Assembly (NCBI GenBank): GCA_022478985.1
Contig: JAKSZP010012110.1
Span: 49,718 to 113,717 of the forward strand
Length of the DNA stretch: 64,000 nt
Direction: 5' to 3'
Source of the DNA: Massospora cicadina
Lineage: Eukaryota > Entomophthoromycota > Entomophthoromycetes > Entomophthorales > Entomophthoraceae
The position numbers and the translations under genes were made by a program. The notes under the pieces were generated by a model. That model did no database searches. It saw only the letters and a list, made by a program, of their open reading frames with translations, and had not been told where the DNA came from. Below, piece by piece: positions 31,743 to 42,320 of the stretch; positions within the stretch are counted from its first letter, which is position 1; each line of letters starts with the position of its first letter.

Positions 31743-33289
31743 AGGGGTTATCACAATTTGATTCTTAATTAGAGCCTTAAAAACAGGTGTAGCCTTTTTC
31801 TTGGAGTTTTGATTTACACTCCAAAAAGTGGCATGTAAGTCTCAAATCTGGATAGTGTTGAGGAGGTCAAAATATAATATGATGGGATTCGGAACAATCC
31901 AATTTCCTTATATATCATATATATTGGTTCAAATGATGGGTTGGCCTTGATTTGGGCATATCCAATTAGGGAAATCAGATTAGATTAAGTGTCCGGATTT
32001 GGGATCCTCAGCAAATGGTCTAGACTTGTAGTATATCATCGGGGTCAAGTAGACATAGTTGAGTTACTTCATGGTTCACAAATACAATCTGTGGCTCTCA
32101 TATTATAAATTGAAAATTTTAATTTGGGCCAACACGGGGATAATACTGCACCAATTAAGGGAAATTGAATTAATAAGAAAGGAGGATAAAACCCAGAAAT
32201 CTCTATGCGCGGCATTCTGGTAGGCCAGGAACTCCATGGACCACCTTGCTATTTGCTATCTCAGACTGGGGCATAGATGCACAACACTATCATAGTCATA
32301 GTCTTCCCCTATCTAAAGTTTATGTACCAGAATCAAACTTGGGAGGCAGTGGTCATTGAGTCCCTACTCTACAACTGGGGTATTTTCCATCTAAATAAAT
32401 AAATATGTATAAGATTATAAATTTTAAGCAATCAATCATCTTTATTATATAATTGGGACCCTTTTATAGGGCTAATGAAATTTAATATAAATATATAAAG
32501 GTTGATATCCTGATATTAAAGTAAGAGGGATATCAGATTCAATTAATAGTGAAGGAACAATTAATACTAAGTAGTGTGATATATAACAAGGATGCTACAA
32601 AGCACCTGATAGATTCAAATAGGAATGATTTTATCCCAAAACATTTAGGACATCATCCTGTGAGGATCTAACCCTTTGGTAAAGTATTATAAAAATTTCT
32701 AAGGCTTTTACCCTAATACCTGAGACTTGGCCTTAAGAGAAGTGTTGAGGTTTACTCTAGGATAAGGCTTAACCTTAAAAGGATAAAATCCCAACACTTT
32801 GAAAAAGGGTTAGGATAAAGAACAGGGGTAGTAGAGTGCAATTTGGTCTCAAGGTCACTTGACTAAGCTATCAGAGCAAATTTTTGGGGATTTGGGATCA
32901 TCAGCCGAGGCATTTGATTCAGTTGTTCAATTGTTGGAACAGTGAGGAGCGTTTGTATAGAGAGATAAAGAGGGCCTGATGCATATTGTTCAGTTAGTCC
33001 ATCTATTTATATCTAATTAACTTAAGCATGTCCAAGTTTGATCAAATTAGCCCATTATTAAAAAAAATTAGGTTATACTGAAGGCATACTCTAGTAAGTT
33101 GCTCTAGCTTATTGTTATAAATGGAGTTATTTTTATCTAAAAATCCTAGGTTGAAGTTAGATATCTTTTTTTCACTACTTTCTGCTAGTTAGAAAAGGTT
33201 TGTTTTATATTGATGCTTAGATTGAAGCTTCTTTTAACTGTAGCGTACATCATGCATCCAATTTATTCCACAGCTCACATGTTCCATTG
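31743..33289. other. AT-rich relic sequence with a possible degraded LTR
   Basis: No coding frame of interest. 31804-31850 (CTTGGAGTTTTGATTTACAC and following) resembles the start of element B's LTR (CTAGAAGTTTTGAATTACAC), and a minus-oriented TATATAAGG-like box lies near 31905-31925, so a diverged B-type LTR in minus orientation is likely. Its far end is not visible. The remainder, about 32400-33289, is AT-rich with no feature that I can support. Confidence 0.4.
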
Positions 33290-34187
33290 AGTCAAGAAGT
33301 GTCTGTAGCTTTCTTGTTTCCACCAAGGTGGTGAGGGATTCACAGCAACACCACAAGGGAACTAGTCACTAGTAAGATTGGGAACAATGAACTTTGTAAG
33401 GTGCTAGAGCACAGTGGACCCAGGGGACCCAGGGACAGGATGTGCAACGCAGGATATATAACTAGATATAAAGTGAATGAAAAAACATGGTTGGACACCA
33501 GAGAGGAGTCCATTTACAAGTGCAGATCAGTGTCAGGGTGCTTGGGTGCCTCGATCTGTAGGGGACTTGGATGTCCCAGTTGTGCATCAGATTTGTCATT
33601 AATTTTGATAAATAAAAATATCCTCTGTTATTGAAAACCTCCTCAAGTAGTTCAGCGCACAGGTTCACCCAATGGACCACAAAAAAATGTAAAACTAACG
33701 GGGGTTTTATTAGGAAAGTCAACCAACAATGAAGGTTGGTATCGAGAAAACATTAATAAACACTAGGGGAAATCATCAATCTGCAAGAGTGGTACTAAGC
33801 CTAAACAAACCAATAAGTGCACACTATCATCAGCCATGCTACTGTAGCTTGAGTATGTCAGAACTCAAGTTATTGATTGCAGCTGAATTCTTCCAGGTTT
33901 GGCAATATAGTATATTGAACAGTTTACAAAACTCCAAACCTCAAGCAACTATAATGAACCGTTATCATTAGTAACAAAAGCTGGTATGTTCTAACGTACT
34001 CAAAGTAACAATGAGCTGACCTTCACGCGTACCCCAAGAACAAACTTGGGCATATCTTGCCTGTATCCAGCGTTGGTCCAGAGTATGCTTCAGGTCAGGG
34101 AGGCCTGCCAACTTTATCTGCTTGGTCTCCTCTCAACTGACCTTTCCCTACATTCTGTACTCTCTGTTGTATCATGCAACCATAACA
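33290..34187 (-). repeat. Element F 3' LTR
   Basis: 898 bp. Plus-strand text GTCAAGAAGTGTCTGTAGCT at the low end and ATGCAACCATAACA at the high end match the 5' LTR at 59521 and 61309. It holds the unbroken target CACAGTGGACCCAGGGGACC that is split by the solo LTR in the 5' copy. The minus-strand start TGTTATGGTTGCATG and the coding core LPDLKHTLDQRWIQARYAQV (minus, about 34110-34045) match the LTR of element C. Confidence 0.88.
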
Positions 34188-34289
34188 TTACCCTTCCATT
34201 TTTGGGGCTCCACCTCCACCCAAGGGCTTCTACCAAAAAAAGTTCTTATAGTGGGGCCAGATTCATTGCGCCGATACTTTGCTTTGACT

Positions 34290-34475
34290 TGGGTCCTGTT
34301 GCCTCAGGGAAACGCTCGTGGAAAACCTCAATTAGGTCTTGCACATGGGCGCAATAATGTACTGGTACCCAACTGTTCTCAGCTGAATATAATACCTTCT
34401 AGGATACCAGGTACATAAGCCTTCTTATTACATGGTGGGAAGCTACAATTTTCTCCACTTACCACTCTGACGCCA
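34290..34475 (-). pseudogene. Element F: chromodomain
   Basis: Minus-strand text VEKIVASHHVIRRLMYLVS, then SAENSWVP and DLIEVFHERFPEATG, with one stop where WKG is expected. It matches the decayed chromodomain of element C piece by piece (VEEIVA, YLITWKG, YSWVPA, DLIEAFHKRFPRA). It lies between integrase and the 3' LTR, as in chromoviruses. Confidence 0.75.
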
Positions 34476-34499
34476 CATCGATAAGATAAGCCTAAGGAG

Positions 34500-35650
34500 T
34501 CTCTTGTGGAAATCCTTCAAACAACGTCAGCTTATTTTCATGAAAGGCGGCAAAGATCTGGAATGATGAGGGAAGATCTAACTAGTACAAAGCTAACCCA
34601 CCTTTCTAACAATGGGGTAAGGCCCTATCATCTTTGTTCCTGTTTTTTGCATATTTTATTGATTAGGATATTTCTAGCATCATACATCACGAGATCCCCT
34701 TCCTTGTATGCAGGACATATCCATCTCTTACCATCAGCGTTCTCCTTATAATCTTGTATAGCTGCATCCAAATTCGTGGTAACCTCCTGGTGTACATTCT
34801 TGATAGTCTTAGGAAAGTCCACCACAGCTTCTACTTTGGATCCACAACTGTGCTCCATGTTACAGGCGGGTTAAACCCATAGTTGGAAAATCTGGGGAAC
34901 AACCAAAGGATGTATGTTGGGCGTTGTTATAGCTAAATTGGGCCATTGGAAGATGGGAAGCCCAATCTGAATGGTCCGCAGCAGTGTAAAACCGTAGGAA
35001 CTATTCCATGCACTAATTCTCTCATTCAGTCTGCCCATCTGATTGGGTAGATAGGCAGTAGAATGGCCGAGGTGAATCCGAAGAGTTTTAAGCAACTCAT
35101 CCCAAAATACAGATGTAAACTGGGAACCACAATCACTAATGATCTCCTGGGGCACCCCATGAAGGGAGAACACATAAGACATGAAGCTCCTAGACATCTC
35201 CGCTGAGTTACTGTGGGTCTACAGGGAATAAAGTGGGCAAAAATTGTAAAACGATCCACCACTACCATGATGGCATCTTAGTTCTCAGATGCAGGTCACT
35301 CTACGATTAGTTCCACTGATAAGGAATTCCAAGCCCCTTCAGACTTTTGAACTGGTACCAACAACCCCGTGAGGGGCTGGTGATTTGGCTTTATTTGGTT
35401 GCTGACCAGGCACTAATTACAATACTTGGCATCCTTCGCAGCTAATCCCTTCCAATTATAAGTGTGGTGAATCAGCTTCAAAATTTTCGCCTTCCCAGGG
35501 TGCCCAACGGCGATCCCATCATGATGGTCCTAGATGCTTTCCAAGCGAAATGGTTTAGCAGGAATCCATATGCGTCCCTGAAACCTCATCATTTTGTCCT
35601 TAACGTGGCAACCCCTTGTAATATCCTGCTGATTTAACTTGTTTTTGGTG
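34500..35650 (-). pseudogene. pol: Element F: integrase
   Basis: Read downwards. Around 35470-35395 are the finger remains (NWKGLAAKDAKYC and VSNQIKPN, with Cys partly lost). 35268-35026 gives MVVVDRFTIFAHFIPCRPTV. 35197-34871 gives FSLHGVPQEIISDCGSQFTS with the second catalytic Asp, and NQMGRLNERIS with the Glu. 34858-34628 covers MEHSCGSKVEAVVDFPKTIK through YKEGDLVMYDARNI, the C-terminal domain. The first catalytic Asp has become Glu (LSVELIVE). At least four frameshifts. Confidence 0.83.
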
Positions 35651-35699
35651 AGGACCATAGTTTATTCTGCTGACAAGGGCTGTGAAAGGACCACCTTTC

Positions 35700-36310
35700 A
35701 GAACATACCATATTCCTATGCATTTTCCAGAGGAGCAAGCTCTGACACGTGTGCTATGGGAGAGGGATGTTGGGACACAATATTACCCGAAGGAATCATC
35801 AAGAGGGTATTGTGTACCTCTACCTCATTAGAATCTAGAACTAACGCAGGGTTTCGACTCAAAGCATCCACAAAACCATATTTCTTGACCTTTGTAAACT
35901 CATAAGAGAACACAAATTAGGTCAGGGTCTCATGCCAGCTGGTTTGCCATGGGATCAGGTCATGAGGTGTGTGGTAGTACAACAATGCACTGTGTTCTGT
36001 ACAAACGCAGAATGGTAGGAATGATCCATGCAAATGATGATGCCAATAGGTCAGCGCCTCAACCACTGCCAATAACTCTTTGTCATAAATGGCGTAGTTT
36101 AACTCTGGTAAGGATATTTTACTAGAAAAATATCCCACCAGATGCTCTATTAAATCTTCGCCTGCTTGTAATAAGGCAGCCACTATTGATGAAGTTGGAA
36201 GCATTAGTAACCAGAATAAACTCTTTTTCTGGATCTACATGGCAAAAGATGGACGTAGACAGCATGGTGCACTTTACCGCTTGAAAAGCATCCTCAAAAC
36301 AGGGGACCAC
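35700..36310 (-). pseudogene. pol: Element F: RNase H
   Basis: 36310-36122 reads FEDAFQAVKCTMLSTSIFCH and FILVTNASNF, where the catalytic Asp of TDAS is Asn. 36204-35917 reads LPELNYAIYDKELLAVVEAL and CVCTEHSALLYY. 35913-35716 ends with FVDALSRNPALVLDSNEVEV. Nearly collinear with element C, with two frame changes. Confidence 0.87.
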
Positions 36311-37132
36311 TGGAGCACTTTTTCTCCACTTGCCTTATATAAGGGCGCCACCATTTCAGAAGAATTTGTTGTGAATTACTTAAAGAACGTACATGTCACA
36401 AAAAACTCCATAATTCGTTAAACAAAGTTGGGGGGGACACTCATAATTCTCTTTCTCCTTGTCTGGAGTTATCATGTGGCATTGGTCAAACATAACGTTG
36501 CCCAGGAAGTTGACCTGGTACTTGAGAACTCGCACTTACTAATCTTTAGTGTAAGGTCAGCTTCACTCAAACGCTAACCACTTGCCTCAGATGTATTGCA
36601 TTAATTTTCTTGATGAGGGGAAAACGCCAGAATATAATCCATGTAGGCCACCGCGCATACACCTAGCAGGTCCCTTATGGCCGCATCTATATGACGTTGA
36701 AAATTACCAGGTGCATTTTTAAGTCCAAAGGGCATTTCCCAAAGCTGAAAATTCCTTTTCAGTTTTGGAGCGCGGTCAAAAACTCCTGGCCTTCCTGATA
36801 TGGATCTGATTAAACGCGTTTAAGCAATCCAGTTTAAAAGAAGTAATTACCCTTCTTCACGTAGCGAGCAATCAGTGAATCCACCAGGAGGGATGCAAAT
36901 CAGGTAGTGTGATGTTGTTTATGTTTCCATAATCTATGCATGGGCATAAGATACTATTGGCTTTCTCTATAAAAAGAAGTGGGGAGCATACCTGAGAGGT
37001 AAGCTGAAATGTTGCGCTTTTAATAAACTCCTCTTTAGCCCACACATCTAAGCCTGCTTCCTCCTGTGCAGTCAAAGGGTAAATTGGAGAATATATACAT
37101 ATTTGATTAACTGTGAGTTTGAACTCACAATC
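36310..37132 (-). pseudogene. pol: Element F: reverse transcriptase (N-terminal end cut by element E)
   Basis: The frame 37171-36872 reads CEFKLTVNQICIYSPIYPLT and VCSPLLFIEKANSILCPCID, the start of RT. Its first codons run past the 37132 junction into element E sequence and are not real. Later text: KLDCLNAFNQIHI near 36820-36785. The YxDD box reads YMDY (36634-36645), the second Asp being lost by a G-to-T change. Several stops follow. Upstream coding continues at 57442. Confidence 0.82.
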
Positions 37133-37611
37133 TGTCAAGAAGTTGATATGACCTGATGATATGCTATACATTCCGGTGGATTGGAAATTGGAGTTGAGAC
37201 AAGTCTTGAGATTGATGGAAAAGATATATGTATGAAAAGCGAATTGATTGAAGTGTTAACTGCTTGGCAAATTGAGGGAAATTATGCAAGACTTTGAGAT
37301 AGATGAAAACTTCTAGAAAAGGGAAAATGAATAGGAGCTTACCAAGCAGAGGATGCATTTGGCTTAGGAGACCGAGATTTAAGAGTTGAATGAAAGATTG
37401 AGAGGGGGATGTCTTTGTAGAGGTTTTTGCAGATAAGTCTGCAATTATTAGCAGAGTAATAAAGTATCAATAGGGGCGATCACTCCATATATCATTTATT
37501 GGGTTTTTATGGAAATCTGTGATCTCCATATTGTCAAATTCAGTTGCTCAGTGGCTTATACTTTGGGTAAACCAACTCAGCGGAATCAAGCTGTTATGCT
37601 GAGAATTAACA
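37133..37611 (+). repeat. Element E 5' LTR
   Basis: 479 bp, begins TGTCAAGAAGTTGATATGAC and ends GAATTAACA. Holds the uninterrupted LINE-b target (AATGAATAGGAGCTTAC at about 37327-37343) and an AATAAAG near 37457. Matches 50495-50704 plus 57173-57436. Confidence 0.92.
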
Positions 37612-37612
37612 G

Positions 37613-37632
37613 TGGTGCTCACTATAGAGGGC
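37613..37632 (+). promoter_or_regulatory. Element E primer-binding site
   Basis: TGGTGCTCACTATAGAGGGC lies one base inside the 5' LTR. It shares TGGTGCTCACTA and a G-rich end with elements B and D. Confidence 0.8.
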
Positions 37633-37689
37633 AACTGGTCAACTTTAGCTTATCGGTGTTAGGGCAAAAATGGCAATCCCTCATTTGTT

Positions 37690-38379
37690 ATGAAAAAACC
37701 TGATGATTCCATGCACAATATGCTGAGGAGTGTGGGAAGCATTAATGATGAACCAGTAGTTTTTAAAGTAACAAAGCTGTGTGATAAAGATGTTATGGTC
37801 GATTTGCAATTAGAATCTTTTCCTGAGTTGACGGCAGACCAACAAGGTCGCTCTACATATGTGACCCCTCAGCAGCTGTATGGCATTATGGAATGGCTTC
37901 TGAGGGGTATTGACTCTATGAAGACGAGGCAGATGAGCATGATTTGATTTTGTTCTTTAATCAATGGGACTAAGAAACCCACTACACATTGTATATGTCC
38001 TATCTAAATGCGACTACCATGGGGTTGTCTAATCAGCTTTTTACTCACAGAACTGAAGAGTATCAAATCACTTATGTGTAGCCATCTATCCACTAGCTAC
38101 TGTGTGTGCTGGCTCACTACAGTATTTAATTTGGGGACACAATGTGGTTCATTCAAGCCCAGCAAAATGATACTCACCTCCTGCTTGACTGCCTTGATTG
38201 CTCTTTTTTGGATGTGCAGGGGCGTTGGTACAGGTGGACCAGGGTTTTGGGGAATGTCCGCCATCAGTTGGACGTTTATGTGCCACAGTTCAATCTAGAG
38301 TTACCTGAGTAATAGGAAAACTGTTGGATCAGTATGTTGTATCCGCAGAATAATTTTGGGACATAATTATGTTAAGAAG
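37690..38379 (+). pseudogene. gag: Element E: gag, N-terminal part
   Basis: The frame 37690-37947 (86 codons) starts MKKPDDSMHNMLRSVGSIND and ends LYGIMEWLLRGIDSMKTRQM. It is the first long frame after the primer-binding site, so I take it as the gag start. Text continues in broken frames to 38379, where element D begins, and resumes at 44909. I know no family for this N-terminal part. Confidence 0.6.
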
Positions 38380-38793
38380 TGTCAGCGCTACAGTTCTTTA
38401 GACTGGCGCTGAGGTTCACAGTGGCTTGAAGCTGGAAAATTTAGAAATAGCGCTGAGGAGGAAATGGGAAAAATAGGTTATAATACCAAATATTTTAATA
38501 AACTAAAAGGCTTCAATATTTATAGGGTGCGTTAGGACGTGGTGCGTTCGGGATTGTTGGGGCCTCATCTGATCAGGATCTTTACTGATCTTTTGGAATG
38601 GCCTCCTCGTGGGCATCCTTAATGGATATTATACTCACCTGACTGAATGTGTGGAAATGCCGCCCCACATGACTAAGGAATAGGGGAGGAGGATCCTGAA
38701 ATAGATTTAGCTCAGGTAGGTTTGACAATCAATCTGGTGTAGTCTGATTTGGAAGAAGGAGATTTAATTCGATTTCTATCTTGAATCCCAACA
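38380..38793 (-). repeat. Element D 3' LTR
   Basis: 414 bp, plus-strand start TGTCAGCGCTACAGTTCTTT, end GAATCCCAACA. The minus-strand neighbour is the purine tract CTTGAGGGGGCCT. Matches 44494-44908 throughout. Confidence 0.92.
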
Positions 38794-38809
38794 AGGCCCC
38801 CTCAAGATC

Positions 38810-39990
38810 CTGTAGGAGGGGGTATACAGCTGAAGGAACTGACTATGCACCCAATTTACATTAGTCCCTTGTTTGATGTTAACAATAAAGTACTCAGACT
38901 TCACCTTATGTATGCTATTGTAGGGTCCAGACCACAGTACGTTAAGCTTATTCTGTCAGCCTCCAGGTCAATGATGACAAAAGAGAACGAGGTCACCTAA
39001 TTGAAAATCTGGTAAGGAGGGTCATTTGAGGTTTGATCAGGATGTCTCTCTTCCAGTAGTGAAGATAATGCTTTGAGTGGCTTGGGCTTGGAGCCAGACA
39101 ATTTCATCGGCTAGAGCCCTCATAGTTAAATCAGAGTTCTCAGGGTGGAGGCTTCAAGAAGGGGCTGGATGCTACTGGGTAGCTGAGGAGCCCGCCCATA
39201 CAGGGCTTCAAATGGGGGACATCTTGATGACATGGTGATAGCTTACCCAATAGGCAAGCAAGGCGCTGGGCAGATAATGGTTCCAACGGGCAGGTTCTGA
39301 GGCGGCCATCTTCCATAGGATGGAAACAAGAGTTCCATTAGTGCATTCTACCACCCCGTTAGTAGAAGGGTGGTGGGGGGCAGCGAAACTCTGGGTGGTG
39401 CCAAATAGCGAAGTTAGTTCTTGTACTACCTGGGAGGTGAAGTTCAACCCATTGTCCAAAAGTAAGGTCTGGGGGCACCAGTGCTGGGTGAAAACGGAGT
39501 GAACAAGAAATAGAGCGGTAGCCTTAGTGGTGGCTGCAGGGACTGAGATTGCCTCGACCCACTTAGTTAAGTGGTCTATTGCTAGGATAATATACTTGTG
39601 ACCATGCAGCCCAGTAGGAAGGGGGCCCACCACGTCAATACTTGTGAAATTGAAAGGCTTTTCGGGGCAACAACTGAGTGCTGATATTGAGGGTTGGCCC
39701 AGTTTTGGGAACAGCAGGTCATACAAGCTTCCAGAACCTTTTGGGTGGTTTCTACCATTCGGTCCCAGTAGCAGAGTGACTTCAGCCACTAATGGGTCTT
39801 CTTAACTGCACCGTGTCCCACAGTAGAAAGGCCTTCCAGGATGACATCAGTTTGAGAGGAAGGTCGGATGTAGGGAAGCCACTTCTTGTTGACTCTCTTG
39901 TAGAGTAGCCCATCATTGATTTGAGTGTCTTGGTCATTTGGTGGAGTTCAGCCTGAACCTTGGGAGTTTCCAGTTCCCATCATTTGGGCT
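38810..39990 (-). pseudogene. pol: Element D: integrase
   Basis: The frame 39789-39208 (193 codons) is the catalytic core and looks complete: SIDVVGPLPTGLHGHKYIIL with the first Asp, HLTKWVEAISVPAATTKATA, LLLDNGLNFTSQVVQELTS with the second Asp and HHPSTNGVVECTNGTLVSIL with the Glu, ending YWVSYHHVIKMSPI. The finger lies at 39990-39790 in broken frames. The C-terminal domain (39050-38820) reads YQIFN, then VTSFSFVI and a tail, with stops. No chromodomain. This is the best preserved integrase core in the window. Confidence 0.9.
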
Positions 39991-39999
39991 GTCCTATCA

Positions 40000-40470
40000 G
40001 GTCATAGAGCCAATCTTCCTCCAGGGTCAGAACCGCTTGTACTAGCATCCTGGAGAGGCTGTCAGCATTCTGGTGTATAGCGCCTGCGCAGTGGATGATG
40101 GTGAAATTGTAGCTTTGCAGTCATAGGGCCCACCTGGCCAACTGACCATTGGGGTCTTTCATTTGTTGCAGCCACTGGAGGGAAGAGTGATCTGTAATAA
40201 TAGTAAAATGAGTACCGCAGAGGTAGGGCTGGAAATGTTTGATGGTTAAGAGAACGGCTAGACATTCCTCTCTTGGTGACATTGTAGTTCCGCTCAGCCT
40301 TACTTAGCATTTTACTAAAATAAGCCATGGGATGATCTACCTGGTACTCATTGTGTTGAGCCAGGACAGCTCTGATGGCGACGTCGCTCACATCCGTGAA
40401 CAACATGAAAGGTTGGTCAAAGCGAGGACAAACTAAAACAGGTTTAGTACATAAGGCCATACATAAAGTG
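40000..40470 (-). pseudogene. pol: Element D: RNase H
   Basis: The frame 40460-40062 reads LCTKPVLVCPRFDQPFMLFT, DVSDVAIRAVLAQ (catalytic TDAS now TDVS) and PMAYFSKMLSKAERNYNV. A frameshift just after this replaces the rest with unrelated text. On the third frame the terminal region gives NADSLSRMLVQ near 40075-40040, equal to the ADALSR motif. Confidence 0.83.
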
Positions 40471-41400
40471 TTGGAAGCCTGTTCCTGCTCAGGTTGCTAC
40501 TCGAATGGTATGTTCTTTTGTAGGAGGTAGAACAATGGCTCAGCTAGGTCAGCAAACCGTGGGATGAACTGATGGTAATAGCCCACCATGACTAGAAAGA
40601 CTTGAACATCTTGTAGGCTTTGGGGGCGTGACATCTTTTCTATGGCGTCAACTTTATTGGATATAGGTTGGATGCCACGCTTGGAGACTTTGTGTCCTAA
40701 AAAACTCTAGCTCGGGCTGGAAAAAGGAGCACTTCAAGAGCTTGAGCTTGATGGAGGCCTTCCTGAGACGCTCAAAGATTTCCTTGAGATGTTCTACATG
40801 TCCGTTTAAGGTTCGCGAAAAATGGTAATGTCATCCAGGTAGATGAGGACACATGAGAGCTTCAAGTCCTCAAGGATCCCATCCATGGCACGCTGGAACG
40901 TGGCCAGGGCGTTAAAGAGGCCTTGGGGCATCCTGGTGGGCTCAAATAGCCCCTTGTGGGCAATTAGAGAACACTTGGCTTAGTCTTTGGGGTCAAGCTC
41001 GACCTGCCAATACCCACTGGTGAGGTCCATGGCTGAGAAGTACTGGGAACCTGCAAGCAGATGAAGAGAATCATCAATCTGGGGCAGAGAATAGCTGTCC
41101 TTCTTGGTGATGGAGTTGAGTTGTTGATAATCCATTACCACCCAGTGCTTGCCATCCTTCTTTCAGACCAGCTGAAGAGGGGAGGCCCAAGAACTACGCG
41201 AAGGGAAGAAGTGTCCAACGTCAAGCTGCTGTTTGATTTCTACTGTAACCTGGGCCTCTTCAACCTTACTCTTTCAGTAATGCTGGGACTGAAAAGGGGG
41301 GGCATCCCCAGTTTCTACATGGTGGAGGACTCCGTTCATCCTTCCAAAATCACAGGTCAAAGTTGAGAATAGGTCCGAGTATTCCTCCAAGAGCTCATGA
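40470..41400 (-). pseudogene. pol: Element D: reverse transcriptase
   Basis: Readable without frame change for a long stretch: HLLAGSQYFSAMDLTSGYWQ (first Asp), CSLIAHKGLFEPTRMPQGLF, LATFQRAMDGILEDLKLSCV and LIYLDDITIF. The YLDD catalytic box (40830-40841) is intact, unlike in elements B, C and F. Stops interrupt before and after (for example in DPKD-stop-AK). The connection region LQDVQVFLVMVGYYHQFIP lies at about 40625-40570. Inactive by stops but younger-looking than B. Confidence 0.87.
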
Positions 41401-42320
41401 ACCTTAAGTTATTGTTTGTCAAAGAGGTCCTTTCCAATATTATTGTTGACCAAATTAACTGAGGGTGGTGACTCCAAGCCAAAGTCCCTTAAGTCCCCAA
41501 AGCTTCGAACATTGGCAACAGCCCCTATTGGTAACAGGCGGACATAAGCGGCAGGATGGTTTAGACCTACAACTTTTGGTTTGTCAGTCAGGTTGGCTAG
41601 CAACACTGATATAGATCTGGCATATGCTGAATCAAGGATCCCGGGGCAGGTCAGCACTTCCTTGGGAGATGGGTTATCTAGGCCTTGGACTTCCAGTAAA
41701 TACCCCAAGGGAATATTGACATGGACCCAGGTATCAACGTTGACTTGGGATTTTAGGGGGTACAGTAGTCACCCGGGGCAAGTAGATCAACATCCCCTCT
41801 AATCTGTCAACAGCAGGAGGGGGTAGTCAAACTCGAGAGCCCCAGATGTGATACTTGAGCCAATCGATTCATCCTTTGGCTTCCAGTAGGCAGGCTCAGG
41901 CCTTGACCTCAGCCCTAGAGTCATGAGCAGTCTTAAAAACCAGAGGGACTCGATGACTTAGAAGGGAGAGGAAACCACCATCATATTGGAGAACCGCTGA
42001 ATAGTCTCAAAGGAACTGCGTCCCAAGGAGCAGATCATATCTATGGTTATCCAGAGCAATGGCAGGTGTATCTAAAGCGAACTTTATGAACTGAATTGGT
42101 AGAGAGGAATAAGTCCCTATGAATTGGGTGCACTGGGGGCCAGCCGTGCCATACTCCATGTAGTGCGGCATATTGGGAGCGACCTTGATGCGTTTCATCA
42201 GCTTAGAAAAGATGATGTTCACATGGGAGCCACTGTCAACTATGGCATAAACTGGAATCTTGTGGACCTGGATGGCGACTCAGGTGACCAAACTTCCAAA
42301 CTGGGACGGTAATGTAAGGA
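41400..42320 (-). pseudogene. pol: Element D: protease and pre-RT spacer
   Basis: Minus-strand text VYAIVDSGSHVNIIFSKLMK, with the catalytic DSG at about 42226-42240, then HYMEYGTAGPQCTQFIGTY and DNHRYDLLLGTQFL in 42222-42007. 41708-41409 is the spacer (CPGILDSAYARSISVLLANL). Between them 42006-41720 is broken. Same architecture as element B. Confidence 0.87.

Noticed and set aside
34046..34418. Plus-strand frames of about 100 codons
   Set aside because: They overlap the minus-strand F LTR and chromodomain region, which explain the sequence. No motif on the plus strand.
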